A stretch of DNA of 64,000 nucleotides from contig BQMF02000032.1 of assembly GCA_027922465.2 (NCBI GenBank), positions 1,178,001 to 1,242,000 of the forward strand, written 5' to 3'. The stretch comes from Turritopsis dohrnii (lineage: Eukaryota > Cnidaria > Hydrozoa > Anthoathecata > Oceaniidae). The notes under the pieces are model-generated. The model did no database searches, was not told the origin of the DNA, and saw only the letters and a list, made by a program, of their open reading frames with translations. Positions 36,171-50,000 of this stretch are shown here, piece by piece. The first letter of the stretch is position 1. Each line of letters begins with the position of its first letter. The translations under genes and the position numbers were made by a program.

Positions 36171-37172
36171 TCAGGATTAAGAAACAAAAAAAAACGACAT
36201 GTTAATACAACGTTTCGGATGCTTCAAGCATCCATTTTCAAGTAATCAAAAATCTTTACAAGAATGGGTTTTTTTATAAAATATGGCTAATTGGCTAATA
36301 TAAAAAAATTCACACTACGTCAAATAAATACAATGGAGCTGATTTAATGGCTCTATTCAAAGGGGGATTATCTTTCAATATGAATAAGCTCTCTTTGATC
36401 TCGAGTTGATATCTATTATCCCCAGATGCCAAAATGTCGAAATCTTTAAAAGAAGCATGATGACGGCATTCTTTGAGGTGGTCACTAATGGCAGAAGGTT
36501 TGGGTTTAATTGACTCACCTGTAAGTGCTGAAATTCCCGTGTGTTCACTTATGCGAACATGGAGATGTCTGTTGGTCTGGCCATAATAGGAGGCGTTGCA
36601 GCCCCCACACTTGTAACGATATATAACTCCAGAACGTAAGGAATCGGGAATTCGGTCTTTGAATCTAAACAGACTAGATATACGTGTTTTTATTTTAAAC
36701 ACGACGAAGATGTCACAACATTTAAGTGATGTACGGATAGATTTTTGTAACTTAGTCCTAGATTGTAAAGAGACTGGGCCCAAGAATGGTAAAACAATCA
36801 TAAGTTTCTTTTTAGGAACAGTGCATACAGCCGGTTTGTGTACGCAATCCAAAAATTTTCGTAAACAACTTTCTATAAACGATGAAGGGTAATTGTTTTT
36901 TCTAAATATGTCCTTTAACTTTTGTAATTCAGAGTGAAACTTATGCCAATTGGAACATATTTTATAACATCTGTGTGCTAGAGTATATACAATACTAAAT
37001 TTATAACTTTCAGGTATAAAACTATCAAAGTGGGTGGACACACCACTAAATGTGGGTTTCCGATAGACTGAAGTTGTGAACTTGCCGTTTTCTCGAAGAA
37101 CATGAACATCAAGAAAAGATAATGAGTTGTTCCTCTCCACCTCACTTGTAAATTTGATTAAAAAAAGATTTA
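36171..37172 (-). mobile_element. Penelope-like element 2, 5'-truncated
   Basis: An open minus-strand frame of 290 codons (37182-36310; its first few codons lie in flanking LINE sequence) covers the RT C-terminal part (SLSFLDVHVLRENGKFTTSV) and the GIY-YIG nuclease (VIYRYKCGGCNASYYGQTNR, then R-x-SEH). It is followed by a 3' tail with the terminal hairpin motif. A direct repeat AAAGCCACACATAT flanks it (36157-36170 and 37173-37186), a 14-bp target duplication. It belongs to a different PLE subfamily from the one at 14609-18020, judged by sequence. It interrupts LINE B. Confidence 0.85.
36210..36243 (-). ncRNA. PLE 2 3'-terminal hairpin motif
   Basis: Minus strand: ACTTGAAAATG, stem GGATGC/GCATCC with loop TTGAA, then CGAAACG. 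Same order and flanking bases as PLE 1, with compensatory change in the stem. Confidence 0.4.
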
Positions 37173-37430
37173 AAAGCCACACATATATCGTTCTTTATCA
37201 ATCTGTCCTTAGAATCAGGGATATTTTCTCCAAAAACACTTGAAACGGTCAAAGTCATCCAAGTCTTTAAAAACAAGGGATCAAACCAACATACATCTAA
37301 CTACCACCCTTACTTCTCTAAACTACCACCCTTCTCTAACTACCACCCTTCTCGTTATCTGACGAAGAGAAAATCAATGATAATCGTCTTATAGATTTCC
37401 TAAATCACCACAAAGTCATCTTGCGAATCT

Positions 37431-39854
37431 GCAAAAGATTTGAAAGATTTCTCAATGGCATTCATAACGGAATTAAATTTGGTGAAACATTTCACTTTGC
37501 CGACGACCTTTTTATGCAAAAGAGAGAAACAGCGTTTCATTTATGTTGGCAAAAAACTACACAACAAATAATTAGAGAGACATTTTTGTACATATTCAAC
37601 TTGTTCAACAAATTTCAGCCTGAATATGAGCTTTTTTCGTTGATGCATGCTAAGTGATGCTGGTAAAATGCGTTGATCCAAATCGACAACGATTAATTAT
37701 TCTCATCATTAAAAGAGAGAACATAAGACTTCTTGCTGAGAAACATCGCAGGACCTGTAAAGTTAAACTGATAAATTGGTAAGTCTTTAGATAATTATTG
37801 CGCAATTGACCTTCCGGTCGCTTAAACACTGTGTTAATGCCTTGTCACCAAGCTTCGCTTCGCTTCTATGTATTCCGTATATTGACTAATAATATTTCTC
37901 ATTGCTTAGTAATATTTAATTTTAATTTCCTTGTACATTCGATAAGTTCATACCTAAGTCTAGTCACTGTTTCGCGTAAAGCCACCAATACCTATAACCA
38001 CCTGTTTTTGTCAAATTAATTGTTCACACTTTTTCATAAGAAATCTGTGATGAACCTTTCGGATGATTTTAATTTTCTGGGTGCAATAAAAAGTCACAGT
38101 ACTTCTGATGATAGTATAATTGCTAATTTGGTTTGCAGATTATTTGCAAACTCGCAGTTGCGCAAAATGAAAGGCAGCTGCGAGATTTTAACAGAATTTA
38201 GGTACGAACTATTTACAAATGAATGTACAAAAATGTCCAAACTTGGTTTTCATGATATGTAAATGGTTGCATTCTTAATATTCCTAGTTAAGATCATACT
38301 TACTGCCATGGATTGGTTTCTGCTAATTGTAATCAACTCATTTGTTTGATTTACAAAAAGCATTCGTTTTGTATACATGAGAAAGACAAAAAGATATGAA
38401 TTCCATTGATGTAAAATTTGCAAGAATTTCTTGTTGGCACTTTTTTGAAACACACTGTACTTTGTTTAAACTCAAAGAAATATCAAACATTACTTTTCAT
38501 GAACGTTTGACGAGAATATTAAAATGTCGATTTTTTTTGTGAACACATCAGTGAATTCGAAAATAGTTGAGGGATCTTCAGATCTCGTGATAGTTTGACA
38601 GAAGTCTCAATCTATTAAGTTTTATAACCATAACTGTTTTACTTTACACAATATAAAATATAATTTATTTGAATGCTATGTTATTCAATTTCCGCGCCTT
38701 AGCGAAGGAAATTGTTTGATTTAGACATTCTATCTATCTCTTTCTCTCCGTAACAGTTTTTTGCCGTTTTCGGAAAGTCCGTTCGGATTTCGGATTGTTT
38801 GTTTCTTCAGAATAGTTAATGACAGACCCAAAACTCTATGCAAAATGTAATACAAAAAGGCCACTTTCAATATCAATTCATAAAAATAATAAGCCTTTTA
38901 TACTTTTGGAATACTTTTAAAAGTTATTTTAGCCGTTTTATGTTGAAAACTTCCCAATTCAGTTATCTTTAAAATTTCTTTAAAAAGTCAGTAAAATATG
39001 CACACCGAACACGTGAATCGTTCTCGAACCGTTTGATTTATGTTTTGAGGAAATTGTAGAATTAGAAAAAACTTTGAAGAAGAATTTTAAGACTTTATCT
39101 ACTATTGCAATCGAAATATAATCATAAGAACATTCCTTATAGAGGAAATATTGGTGTTTAGCTGACTCTGGGAAAAATTCTTGAAAAAGAAGGTGAAGGC
39201 TTGATAGTAACCGAAACTTTGCTGTGAAAAAAACTTTCAATATCGCAGCAAAAATGTATTATAGTATCAAAACATTACTGGTGAATACATCTTATCAATA
39301 AATGCATGAAACATGTTCATTTCATTTAATAAATATTACACCGAAAGTTGAAGATATTGAAAAAAACAAACAAATGAAATTGTCATAGCCAGCACAAATC
39401 ACTAGTGAATGAATTGACCCACAAACATACATACACACTGAAAGTATAAACAATTGCAAGATATTGGTAAACGATATGTCTTATAAAACTGTTTTTCTGG
39501 CTCCGAAACGTCATAGTGAATTGAAAAGCAGTAATAAATTAAAGAAGAGGGTAATTTGGGGAATTCCAGACTGTATATATCAAATTATTCATCACTGTAC
39601 AATGCTAGGTCAAGTTATCACTTGTGTGGAACTGGTTAGTTTTAAATTCACATTTAATAGATTTTAAGATGACATTGTTCAAAATAATCCTGCAAACCGC
39701 TCAATGGAAGCACAATGATTTAGTTTGGATATATGTCAGAGGAAAACAAACTTTGGATGATGATTAGAATCCAATCAATTATATACATACAATGAGATCA
39801 CTAAAGCCTTGTGAAAATTTGGAGTGTAATATGTTCTAGGACACAATACCTTAA
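37431..39854. other. No gene recognised beyond LINE remnants
   Basis: Open frames at 37421-37657 and 38020-38262 have no recognisable motif. The rest is AT-rich. Confidence 0.45.
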
Positions 39855-40264
39855 GGGGATTTTTTTTTGCGTGGATTAAGTTTTGCAACTTTTGCGAATT
39901 TTGGTCAAATTCGCAAAAATAAATCCACGCAAAACGTCAAGACATGAACAATTCGCGAAAATAAATCCACGTAAAATTTCATGATTTCATTTGCTCATTT
40001 TTTGGCTCTGCGTACCTTTCATATATTAACTATTTCCTTGTACTTATCAAGCACCCATTGGTTTTGCAATGTGGCAGGCATGGAAATGGTGATTTTCGCT
40101 GCTACTTCTAAGCTATATTATAATACTCACATTGCACTTTATGCCCATTCGCAAATATAAATCCAAACATTTTCCTTGAGAAGCTCTGACTCGAAAAAAT
40201 TAATCCATGCAAAACGCTCTCAAACCTTGGCTCGCAAAAATTAGTCCACGCAAAAAAAATCCCC
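39855..40264. mobile_element. TTAA-flanked MITE 3
   Basis: TTAA-GGGGATTTTTTTTTGCG and its inverse CGCAAAAAAAATCCCC-TTAA bound about 410 bp. The body repeats TTTTGCG and CGCAAAA in both directions, a style shared with MITEs 1, 2 and 4. Confidence 0.75.
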
Positions 40265-41019
40265 TTAAGGTATATCATGTTCGAAAAGAACATTTTCATA
40301 CAGATCCTAACAAACTTTTATTGTGTCATTTGTCTTTTCGTGCACATTGGTGTTACTTATAGACTCCATAGAAGTAGTAATATGCAGACAGTGGTGGATC
40401 GAGAGTGTAGTCACAACTTGTGGAGAAGCGCATCAACATAAGTTGTGAATTCAGTTCATATTATCAATGGGATTATTTGAACCTTTTTCTTTTATGTTTG
40501 AATTGCTAACACTCTCCTACACAAGTTGCGGCTTACCTCTGGATCCGCCACTGGCAGGTTAAGTAGAAATAGATCTTCGTATTGTATGTTATGTTGATTT
40601 AAGTTATGTATATAATTTTTATCTTCTTGTAATCCTGTTAAATGTCATGGATTAAAATCTTTGAAATGCCCAACTTTCTCCTGCTATTAATGAAAGTTAT
40701 GAACAATTTCATGTAATGTTTACTTAAATATATTACCAAATTCAAATTTCTGGCAAAATTTGGAAGGTCCTGAACAATTGCAAGGTCCTGATATTAAAGT
40801 TGGCAGTTACTTGCAGATTTTTCCCTGATTTTCAAATGATTTTGGTTCACTTCTATCGAATATCATTTTATTCTAAAGCTATTTCCTCTAGGCCTGCTGC
40901 GGAAATTGTTCAAGCCCTGAGGCTTCTAGTTTTAAATATTATATAGCCTGTCTGTATGTCGTAATAGTAACCTTCATCTTCTAATCAGAGGCGTGTTGTT
41001 ATTTTGTAGGTTATTTATC
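40265..41019. other. Upstream flank of the thyroglobulin-domain gene
   Basis: No coding frame. It probably holds the promoter and 5' UTR of the gene that starts at 41020; no TATA-like element can be assigned with confidence. Confidence 0.4.
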
Positions 41020-44000
41020 ATGCTTCTGAAATGGATTTTGGTCGTTTTTCTTTTGAAAAGTAAGTAGACTTTCTCCAACATCGTGGCCTTATTGCCAAAA
41101 ACCCTTTTTTAGATCAACGTGAGAAAATTAACTAAACGTTCAGGCTGGTTTATACTAAGCAAATGAAGAGCGTGGCGAGATGCTGAAACAAATAACGAAG
41201 AGCGTAGCGAGATGCTGTGTTATTGGAGCTCATTTCAAAATATTATTGGAACTTTTAATTAATTTTGTGGATTTATTTTTAATGCTAAAAGCGGAGAGAG
41301 GAAAGGAATTAAGTCTCGTGAGGGCGTTAAGCTAGTTAAACGCAGACACACCTCGCCAATTTGTACACTTGCCAATTTGAAAAACGAACCAGTTTTTATA
41401 TGACGATTTCCTGTGTGGACATATTTCTGTATATAATCTTCTGTCTAATAGATGACTTGAAATTTGTTGCCATAAACTATCGTTTTGATTCTTTGGATCC
41501 AGTTAAATTACAAGATTGAAAAGCTTTATTAAAGGACTGTGCATTTATTTTGTTAGGATAGGAAGCCAATCTCTGTTAGCGCTACATCACTTGAACTCCA
41601 CTTGAATTGAGTTTAGAAACTCAATCATTTATTGTCAGTTAAACATTTTTTAACTCTTTAATGCGTAGTAGTTAAAAACATGTTTTAAGAGAGTAAACAA
41701 CAATGACACAATAACACAGAAACAGAAACCACAGAAACCAAAATTTCACAAAGAAAAACTTGTTAAAATAACTCTGAACAGTTTAATAAGTAATTTTGAA
41801 CGAAACAACCACCTTAGTATACTTTAAGGGCAGAAAGTTTCGCGGGCAGAAAGTTTCGCGATTTTCGCGATATTTGCCTTTTTTTCGCGAAAGTTTCTGC
41901 CAGGTAAGAAATTAAAATCGAAATTCGCGAAAGTTCTTTTCGCGAAAAGTCAAGTTTTTCTAAAAATCGCGTAAGTTTTTTCAACAACAAAAAATTCTCA
42001 AATAACAAGGAATCCAAGAACGGAGTGGTTTTAGTTAATTTTTAGGGATGTTCTGAGATACAAACAGATAAAGAGAGAGAGAGAGAGAACAATTTCATTT
42101 TTGTTTTTTATCTATTTGATTCTTTAACAGTGAGTTACTCATCAATAATTACACAATTTTCTGGTTGTGTCTTCTTACTCTTCTTGCTACCACCCAAAAA
42201 CATTTCGCGAATATCTCTACTTCCACTTGAAGCTGGGTCAAAAGTAGTTATTTTCTTTCTTTTGTTTTTTTTTCGTCGAAGTGGCAGGTGGTACGCTCAT
42301 TAATGACAATCAATGGCTCGCTCTAAAATGAACTAAGACAATCTTTACTTTATTTCTATTTACATTTCGATAGTTTTTTTGCAAGAAAGTTAAGAATTTT
42401 TAAAATAATTCCAAAAAAAATTTCTTCATTCATTGTCATTCGCGAAAGTTTTTTCCCCCGAAAGTAAAGTTTTTGGAGGATTCACGAAAGTTTTATCAGT
42501 AAAATTTATTCTAAAATTGTTATTCGCGAAATTTCGCGATTTTCCATCCTCGCGAAACTTTCTGCCCGCGAAACTTTCTGCCCTTAAAGTAGTAACATGA
42601 AGAACACTCATACGTGCGATTGACAACACGTCTTAGATGTCTTGCGTGTGTGGCAAGGCCTGTTTGTGGAAATCAAAATCACTAAAATTGCGGAGCTTCC
42701 AGGGGCTTTGCCCACCTAGGACCCCACCAGCATCTTTTGGCATAATTTGAATGAAAGACCTTAAAGTTGGTTGTTTGTGAGAAATCTTTCATTACAACGT
42801 AAATTATATTAGTGGAACGAATTGCCTATAGCTGCTATTGTAAAAATGCATGTTGGCGTGTGATATTAGAAAAGTTTACTTCTTCAGTACAGGTCGTTAA
42901 TAACGAGCTCTGTAACAGAACATTTAGGAGTTTAACTCAGCAGGTTAGTCTTAAAGTCATATAAAGAATGAAAGTACTGTGCGATATACTACTTTGCTAA
43001 CTTTAGAAGCATCATTTACATTCCGAAAATTGCGTCGAGAGCTCCCAATGACGGATTGTCAGTTACGAAGATTAACAAATGCAGAAAATTCAAGACCTTC
43101 TTGCCGTGAAGATGGCAGTTATGAAATTTACCAATGCGATCAAACTTCCCCTCCACATCGACGTGAATGTTGGTGTGTTCATGACAATGGGCAAATGATT
43201 AAAGGTAATCTTTATAGTAGCTCCAAATTATGCTGTTTAAAACACTTAACGTATCTTTCAAGTTCCATTTCGATCATAAGGTTGCTTTATCCGCTTGGAC
43301 ACAATAAGATACCTCTGGATTAAACAACCATTACATGTAAGAAAGTTGATCAATGATTGCTGAAAGAATCGGGATAATTTGTGCGGCAACAGCACGATAT
43401 GTCGGGCGTAACACATTGTGCATTTTTACACATTATGCCTGTAAACATTGATAATAACTTAAATAGATTACCTGATTGGTAAAAACTTTGTCGGTACAAA
43501 TTTTAAGGCGTGAGTAAGGGAAAAAACATGATTTTTTATATCCTTAATTTCAGTGCAAAAATTGTTTATTTCGGTATCAAAGTATATATTTTTAGAAAGC
43601 CATGAATCTGCTCTATCAGAAAATATCAACATTATTTTTACATAATAATAATTTCAGGTTTCTGAGGCTAATAAAAAGGGGTATGTATTTTATATTTGAA
43701 GCTTCATTGTCAGAACGGCTGAAACTACACTTATAAGTTTTCAAATCATAACATGTCAATCTAAAAACAATTTTTTTCTTTTTTCCTAAAATTGCGTATT
43801 TTTGAAGATATTTTCACTTCTTTTTCAAAAAAGTGGCTCCTTTGAAACAGGGCTCAGTGACTACCATCATCTGATTTACACAATGTTCAAAGCAACATAT
43901 GAAAAGTCACCACCACACATCTTCCATTACAGATGCTTTCGAAATTTTTCTATAGAGGCCTTTCGAAGGGACCTCATAAATTCTCTTTCAAAATGCAAGC

Positions 44001-47000
44001 CTGGTGATTATGACCATTTCAGTGCTGCTCTGGAGTTAGTTTTTGATGCCCATGCTCCAAAAAAGAAACGTACTGTTCGGAGAAACCAAAATCCTCATTT
44101 GACCAAGACCTTGCGGAAGCCTATCATGTACCGTTCTTTTTTGAAAAACAAGGCAAACAAAACTAAATCTATTTTTTACTACGAACTTTATAAAAAACAA
44201 AGAAACTATGTTGTTACATTAAATCAAACAGCAAAAAGGAATCATTTTCATGACCTAGGAACATCTGCAAACTTTTGGAAACATACCAAACCTTTTTTTC
44301 AAATGCCACAAAAAGTCATGCAAGCATCTTTCTGCTGGAAGACATTATTAAAGAGAAAAATATTATAGGTATTATATTCAACAATTTCTTTGTTAATGTA
44401 ACTAGTCAATTAGACATCTCTCCTTACAAAACTAAACCTCTAGACCCAGCGAGCGTTAACAATGATGACATTGATTTGATCCTGAGGAATTTTAGTGTCA
44501 GATTTCTTCAAAGTCGAAATTCCGAATGTGAGTTTTCATTCAAACATGTTTCGAAAGATCAGGTCCATTGCGAAATCTTAAAGTTAGACTGTAGAAAGAC
44601 TGTCAGCGGAAATGTTCCAACGAAAGTCCTAAGGATGGATATTATCTCTGGCCCAATCGCAATGTGCATCAATAACATGTTTTCAAGTTCAATATTTCTG
44701 GAAACTCTTAAGCTGGCCGATGTAACTCCTGTTTTCAAAAAAGAGGATAGGTTTCTTAAGGAGAATTATAGGCCCATAAGAATATTACCAGTATTATCAA
44801 CACTCTTTGAAAAATTTATATTTCACCAGTTGAACGAACACTTTGATAGCCTTCTACACCCTTTTCTCTGTGGTTTTCTATCCAAGCACAATACCCAACA
44901 GGCTCTCCTCCGCATGATAGGTCAATGGCAAAAATGTCTTGACAAGTCAGGTGTAGTAGGCGCGGTTTTGATTGACTTGTCGAAGGCATTTGATTGCATT
45001 GACCATGACCTCCTAATTGCCAAGCTTGCATGTTATGGTCTCGATCGAAATAGTCTCAAACTTGTAAAGAGCTATCTAAGTGGCCGTTTACAAAGAACCA
45101 AAGTTTCGACTTTTTTTAGCAGCTGGTTAGAAATATTGAAAGGTGTTCCACAGTTTCCATTCTGGGCCTCTTACTGTTAAATATTTTTTTGAATGATTTG
45201 TTGTTTATGATTTCAAGAATTAGCGTCTGTAACTTTGCAGACGACAATACTTTATTCGCATGTGCAAACAGTATAGCTGAAGTTAAGTCTCATCTTGAAG
45301 AGGACCTTCTTGATACGCTAAATTGGTTTAAATCAAACATGTTGGCTGCAAATCCTAAAACATTTCAGATGCTAGTTCTTGGAGATAGTAGTGATATATC
45401 AATAAACGTTGACTCTATAACCATCAAGTCTGTAGAAACTGTCGAATTACTTGGCGTTCAAATTGATAAGAAATTGAAGTTCACAGGGCACATTTCCAAC
45501 CTTTGCCGAAAAGCAAGGATTAGATTACATAGCCTAAATACAATTCGAAAGTTCCTTCAGAAGGATCAGCTTTATCTACTAGCAAATTCGTAAATATTGA
45601 CTGTTTTTGGTTATGCCCTCATCGTTTGGATGTACTGTGACAAAGTTTCTTCCAGAGAAATCGATAATATTCAAAAGCGAGCTTTAAGAGCCATTGAGCA
45701 AGATTTCTCAAGTGACATTGAAACTTTGCTACGGAAAACCGGCTTCAAGAGAAAACATGAGACGCATCTTAGATTTTTAATTTGTGAGATCTACAAAACT
45801 CTAAATTCTCTAAATCCTGTATTTATGCAGACTCTATTTTTGTCAAAACAGGTTGACTACTCTCTACGGAGACGAAATCTCCTAACTCTACCTACAGCTA
45901 AACTAGTTGTTTTGGAACTCAATCCTTCCAATTCCGGGGGAGTCTGCTGTGGAATTGTCTTCCAGATTACCTCAAAACGTCTGCGTCCATAGAAATTCTC
46001 AAAAATTCTCTCAAAACTGTTGATTTATGTAGACTTTGCACATGCAAAATATGTAAACAATTCTAATTCACGATTGTAACGTAAGTGGAGATCGTGTTTA
46101 AAATCGTCGTGGTGCCGCGGAGGTTTGTTGTTTTAGGCCGACGCTCCATATGCATTGCCATCACAGCCTAAGTGACAACATCATCTATTTTCCAGACCTA
46201 ACTTTTAATCAAAGAAACTTAAAATTCTATAGATATACTTCTAATTTCCCGATGTTCTTTTATGTTCAAATATGTTTTCTTAATGAGAATAGTCGTTAAT
46301 ATACTCAATGTTTCTTACGATAAAGAGAAAATAGCAAAGTAACTATCGTCTTCGAAATATTGTTGATGCAGAACTTCCTTCACCACATGTGTGCGTGGGT
46401 GCATAGTCATTTGACTTTGACTATGATGATGGTGGGTGCTATCATTATGTACATCACCTTGCAGTCCGTTGGTCTGAGTGAGTACTGTAATTGTGTGCTG
46501 GATAGTACCTTATTTTTCTTATTTTTGTGTAATTTAAAACATTGGTCTGTGGCAGTTTTTCGTTGCTGTTGTTTTCATCCATATTTTACTGTTCTTCCTT
46601 CCTCCAAGAACAAAAAAATATATATAGAAGAAGAAAAGAAACATAAGTGTGCAGCTTCGACCGCACCACAATAATAGCTTCTGCAGCTTTGTCGCACCAA
46701 AGTATTATAAACGTACTTAAATAGTACCTGTGCTTTTGCACCTTATAGCTTGTGCAGTTTTGCACCAAATTAACTTACACTCTAAAGTATATTTTGTGCA
46801 GTAGTGTCTTGCACACCAAATAGTTTGTACAGCTTTGTTGTACCAAAATTATATATATACCTTCTTAGTTAACATATTTTCCTGTGCTGTGTTGCGAGAC
46901 TTGGTTATTGGAATTCATTTGACATAGATTTAATTGTGTAAATGAAGGTGACCTCCTTTACAAGTCATTGAATAAAGATACATATACATTTACTTTAAAG

Positions 47001-50000
47001 GAAGAAAGTGTTTGCAGAAGAAAGCTTTGCGGATCGGCTGAACCGCAAAATTTTTGCATTTTGCGGAAAAATCTTTTGCGGTTCGTGGAAATGAATCCTT
47101 TTTGTGGGAATGAACTTTCGCGGTTCCTCAGTTTACATTTTTTTTTTTGCAAGAAAAAAATTTTGCGCTTGTTAAACGAGAGTACCTTAGAGAGGAAAAT
47201 TTTGTCAGGGAAGTTGTTTCTTTATAGACATGAATGCATCGAGAGGAAATGATTGCATTAAAAGAGTAGATTAACGCCATTTTCTAGTTGTTCTTTTGAT
47301 AGTTACTACAGTTAGTAAACAAACTCACTGACATTCGAATTTGTGTTCTATTGTAATTTTTATATCTCTCAGATTCGCTCTCCTCCATTACTATTCATTT
47401 TTGTCAGTGTCATTCATACTAGACAAAGAAAAATTCATAGGTTGGAGAATTTAAGACAGAAAAACTTCACTAGGCAAACATAGTTTAATTTTTCGTCGGA
47501 GAAAATATTTCACAACTTTTAGCTTGAACAGCGAAATTAAAATGCCATGAAATTCAATTTTGCCGAAAAAAGCCCTCGAAATTCTCACGAAATAAAGTAG
47601 ATCAAATCACTTATTGAAATTGGAGTCAATGAACTTCTACAAACAGGCTTTTAGGTAGGAGGAATTTGTCTTGTAATAATTAACGAAAATTGGGATTATT
47701 TTGAAAATTTTGCGGGAAAAAACTTTTGCGGTTTACCAATATTACAATATTTTGTGGGAATAAACTTTTGCGATTCGAACCAAAACCGCAAAAACTGCAA
47801 AACTTTCTTCCGCAAACACTTTCTTCCTTTAGAATTTATTTTCCAGACCTTAAGTGCCAATCCTACAGATTAAAATTTGTATTAACTGTTCCTTAAATTT
47901 TCCCATGTTATTTTCTGTTAGATGTCTTTTTAATGACAAAAGTTATTGATATACTCAGTATTTCTTATCACAAGGAGAAATATTGTTTGTACATTACTTT
48001 CATTCACCGGATCACTTTGTTTTGTATCACGTATACTTTTGGTCTGAGTTATTACTTTATTGTGTGCTGAATAGTAGTTGATTTCTCTTTCTGTTCAAAT
48101 TAGAGCAGTGATCCCTTTGTAGCTGTTGCTGTTTTATGTATATTTTTGAGTTCTTCCTTTCTCGAAGAAATAAAACATAGAAGAAAAGAAACACGTGCAG
48201 CTTTGACCGCACAACAATAATAGCTTGTGCAGCTTTGTTGCAACAAAGTATTGTACACATACTTAAATACAGGGTGTGTCTGGAAAATCAGGAAAAAAAC
48301 TATGTTTGACAGGAAGATTCTGGAAAGTCAGGGAATGTCAGGAGGAAAAAGTTTCTTTACCATTTAGGTCAGGGAAAGTCAGGGAACACTTTCATGAGAC
48401 TGTAACAGTGTCTATTACTGACTTTGTTCAATGATAATTTTGCTTACCCAATCATCTATCAATATTTTTTTTCTTTGTTTCAGAGTTAACTAACATGTTT
48501 TATGAAATGTTTTATCCCTTCTCTAGCCTGTAAATTGATACTTGTTCTGAATGTGTAATCTTGACTCTGTGGCAGTTTTAGTAGGCAATAAAGTCAGGGA
48601 AAACAGGGTGTTTTAAAAGAAAAGTCAGCGAAAATAATACCTTTTTTACTCCTTAAAGTCAGGAAAGGTCAGGGAAAATATTTTGGGAAAAGTGCGCTAC
48701 GAACCCTGCAAATAATACCTGTGTTTTATGCACCTTAATAGCTTGTACAACTTTGCACCAAATTAACTTACAGTGTGCTGCACCAAATAGCATTGAACAG
48801 CTTTGTTGTACACCAAAGTACTATGTATATATAATATATACTATTCATATAGATTCTTATCTCTTTTCTGAAAGTGCTTAACAGTCAGTTTTTTCAGTTA
48901 GCTGATGAATCCGTGAAGGAAGAAACTAAAAGTTCTAACAAAAATAGTTTTCTTCTTTTCATCCGTTTATAAGTATATATATACTATATATATATATACT
49001 TTTAGTAGGCATATTATCCTGTGCTTTGTTCAGAGACTTGCTTATGTCATTTAAATTGAAAAAAACTTGTTCAAAGTTCTTTTAACCATCCATCCAAAAA
49101 CTGGTAACCGATACGTACTTGTAATCAGTTATGCTAGCTTATCAGTAGGTCATTGTTATTTATTTGGTTTTATTGTGAATGAAAGGTGACCGCCTTTTGA
49201 ACAAGGGCACATATTTTATAGTCGCAGATTTGCCAGATAATGTTTCCATACTAGATTAAAATAAAATTGATTTATCTTGAATATGATTATAGCTTCCTAG
49301 ATAAGTTAGTACCTCTGGCTTTGCTGATGTTTTCATAGATAGAGCTCAAAAAGTTGATTAACAAGTCTTTTTACAGTTTTTGAAAATTTCCTCTCCTTTT
49401 GCTGATATTTCAATTTAAAAATATCAAATTATGCAATGCATAATTATGATGTAATAGGAGAGTGTGCTTTTGTTGTGTGTAACTTTTGAACTACTAAATA
49501 TTCTTAGTTCATACTTCATCATATCATTTCACTTAGAATTCTTTATCCATTTACTAATGTACAAAGATGTAATATTCATTAAAAGCGATGAGAAATTTTT
49601 ACTACTCACTTATTACATCATAATTATGCAATGCATAAATCAAATCTAAGATGTTGAAATTGAGATATCTCGAAAACCACAAAGAATTATAAAAAACTGT
49701 AAAGAGACTTGTTAATCAACTTTTAGAGCTCTATTGTGTCCCAAAAAATAACTTTTCATCACAGGATCCCTTTAATGCTAGCTATAAAACGGTAACATAA
49801 TTCTTTTACATCAAAAGTGTTTATGTTTCTATGTTTCCCAAACAAAATTCTATAAAATAGTATATATTTAATTTGTACAGTAGAATAGTCTAGAATATAA
49901 TAGAATAGTTATATGTAAGTTATAATGTGAAATTAAGGAAACTTCTATCTTTTATAGAACTGTACTTTTGAAAGTACACATCCAGAAGTTATAAATGTTG

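Larger units (their letters stand above)
36068..37430 (+). pseudogene. LINE B fragment (RT lead-in), split by PLE 2
   Basis: Before the PLE, 36068-36170 reads SDPIKIIGAQSAGKASRSNN-IPTR, and after it, 37186-37430 reads INLSLESGIFSK, then VIQVFKNKGSNQHTSNYHP and NRLIDFLNHHKVI. Together these match the N-terminal RT region of CR1/RTE-like LINEs (...IPTRIL ... KVIPVFKKGS ... NYRP). Several stops and frame changes. The frame 37421-37657 continues openly but is not recognisable. Confidence 0.55.
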
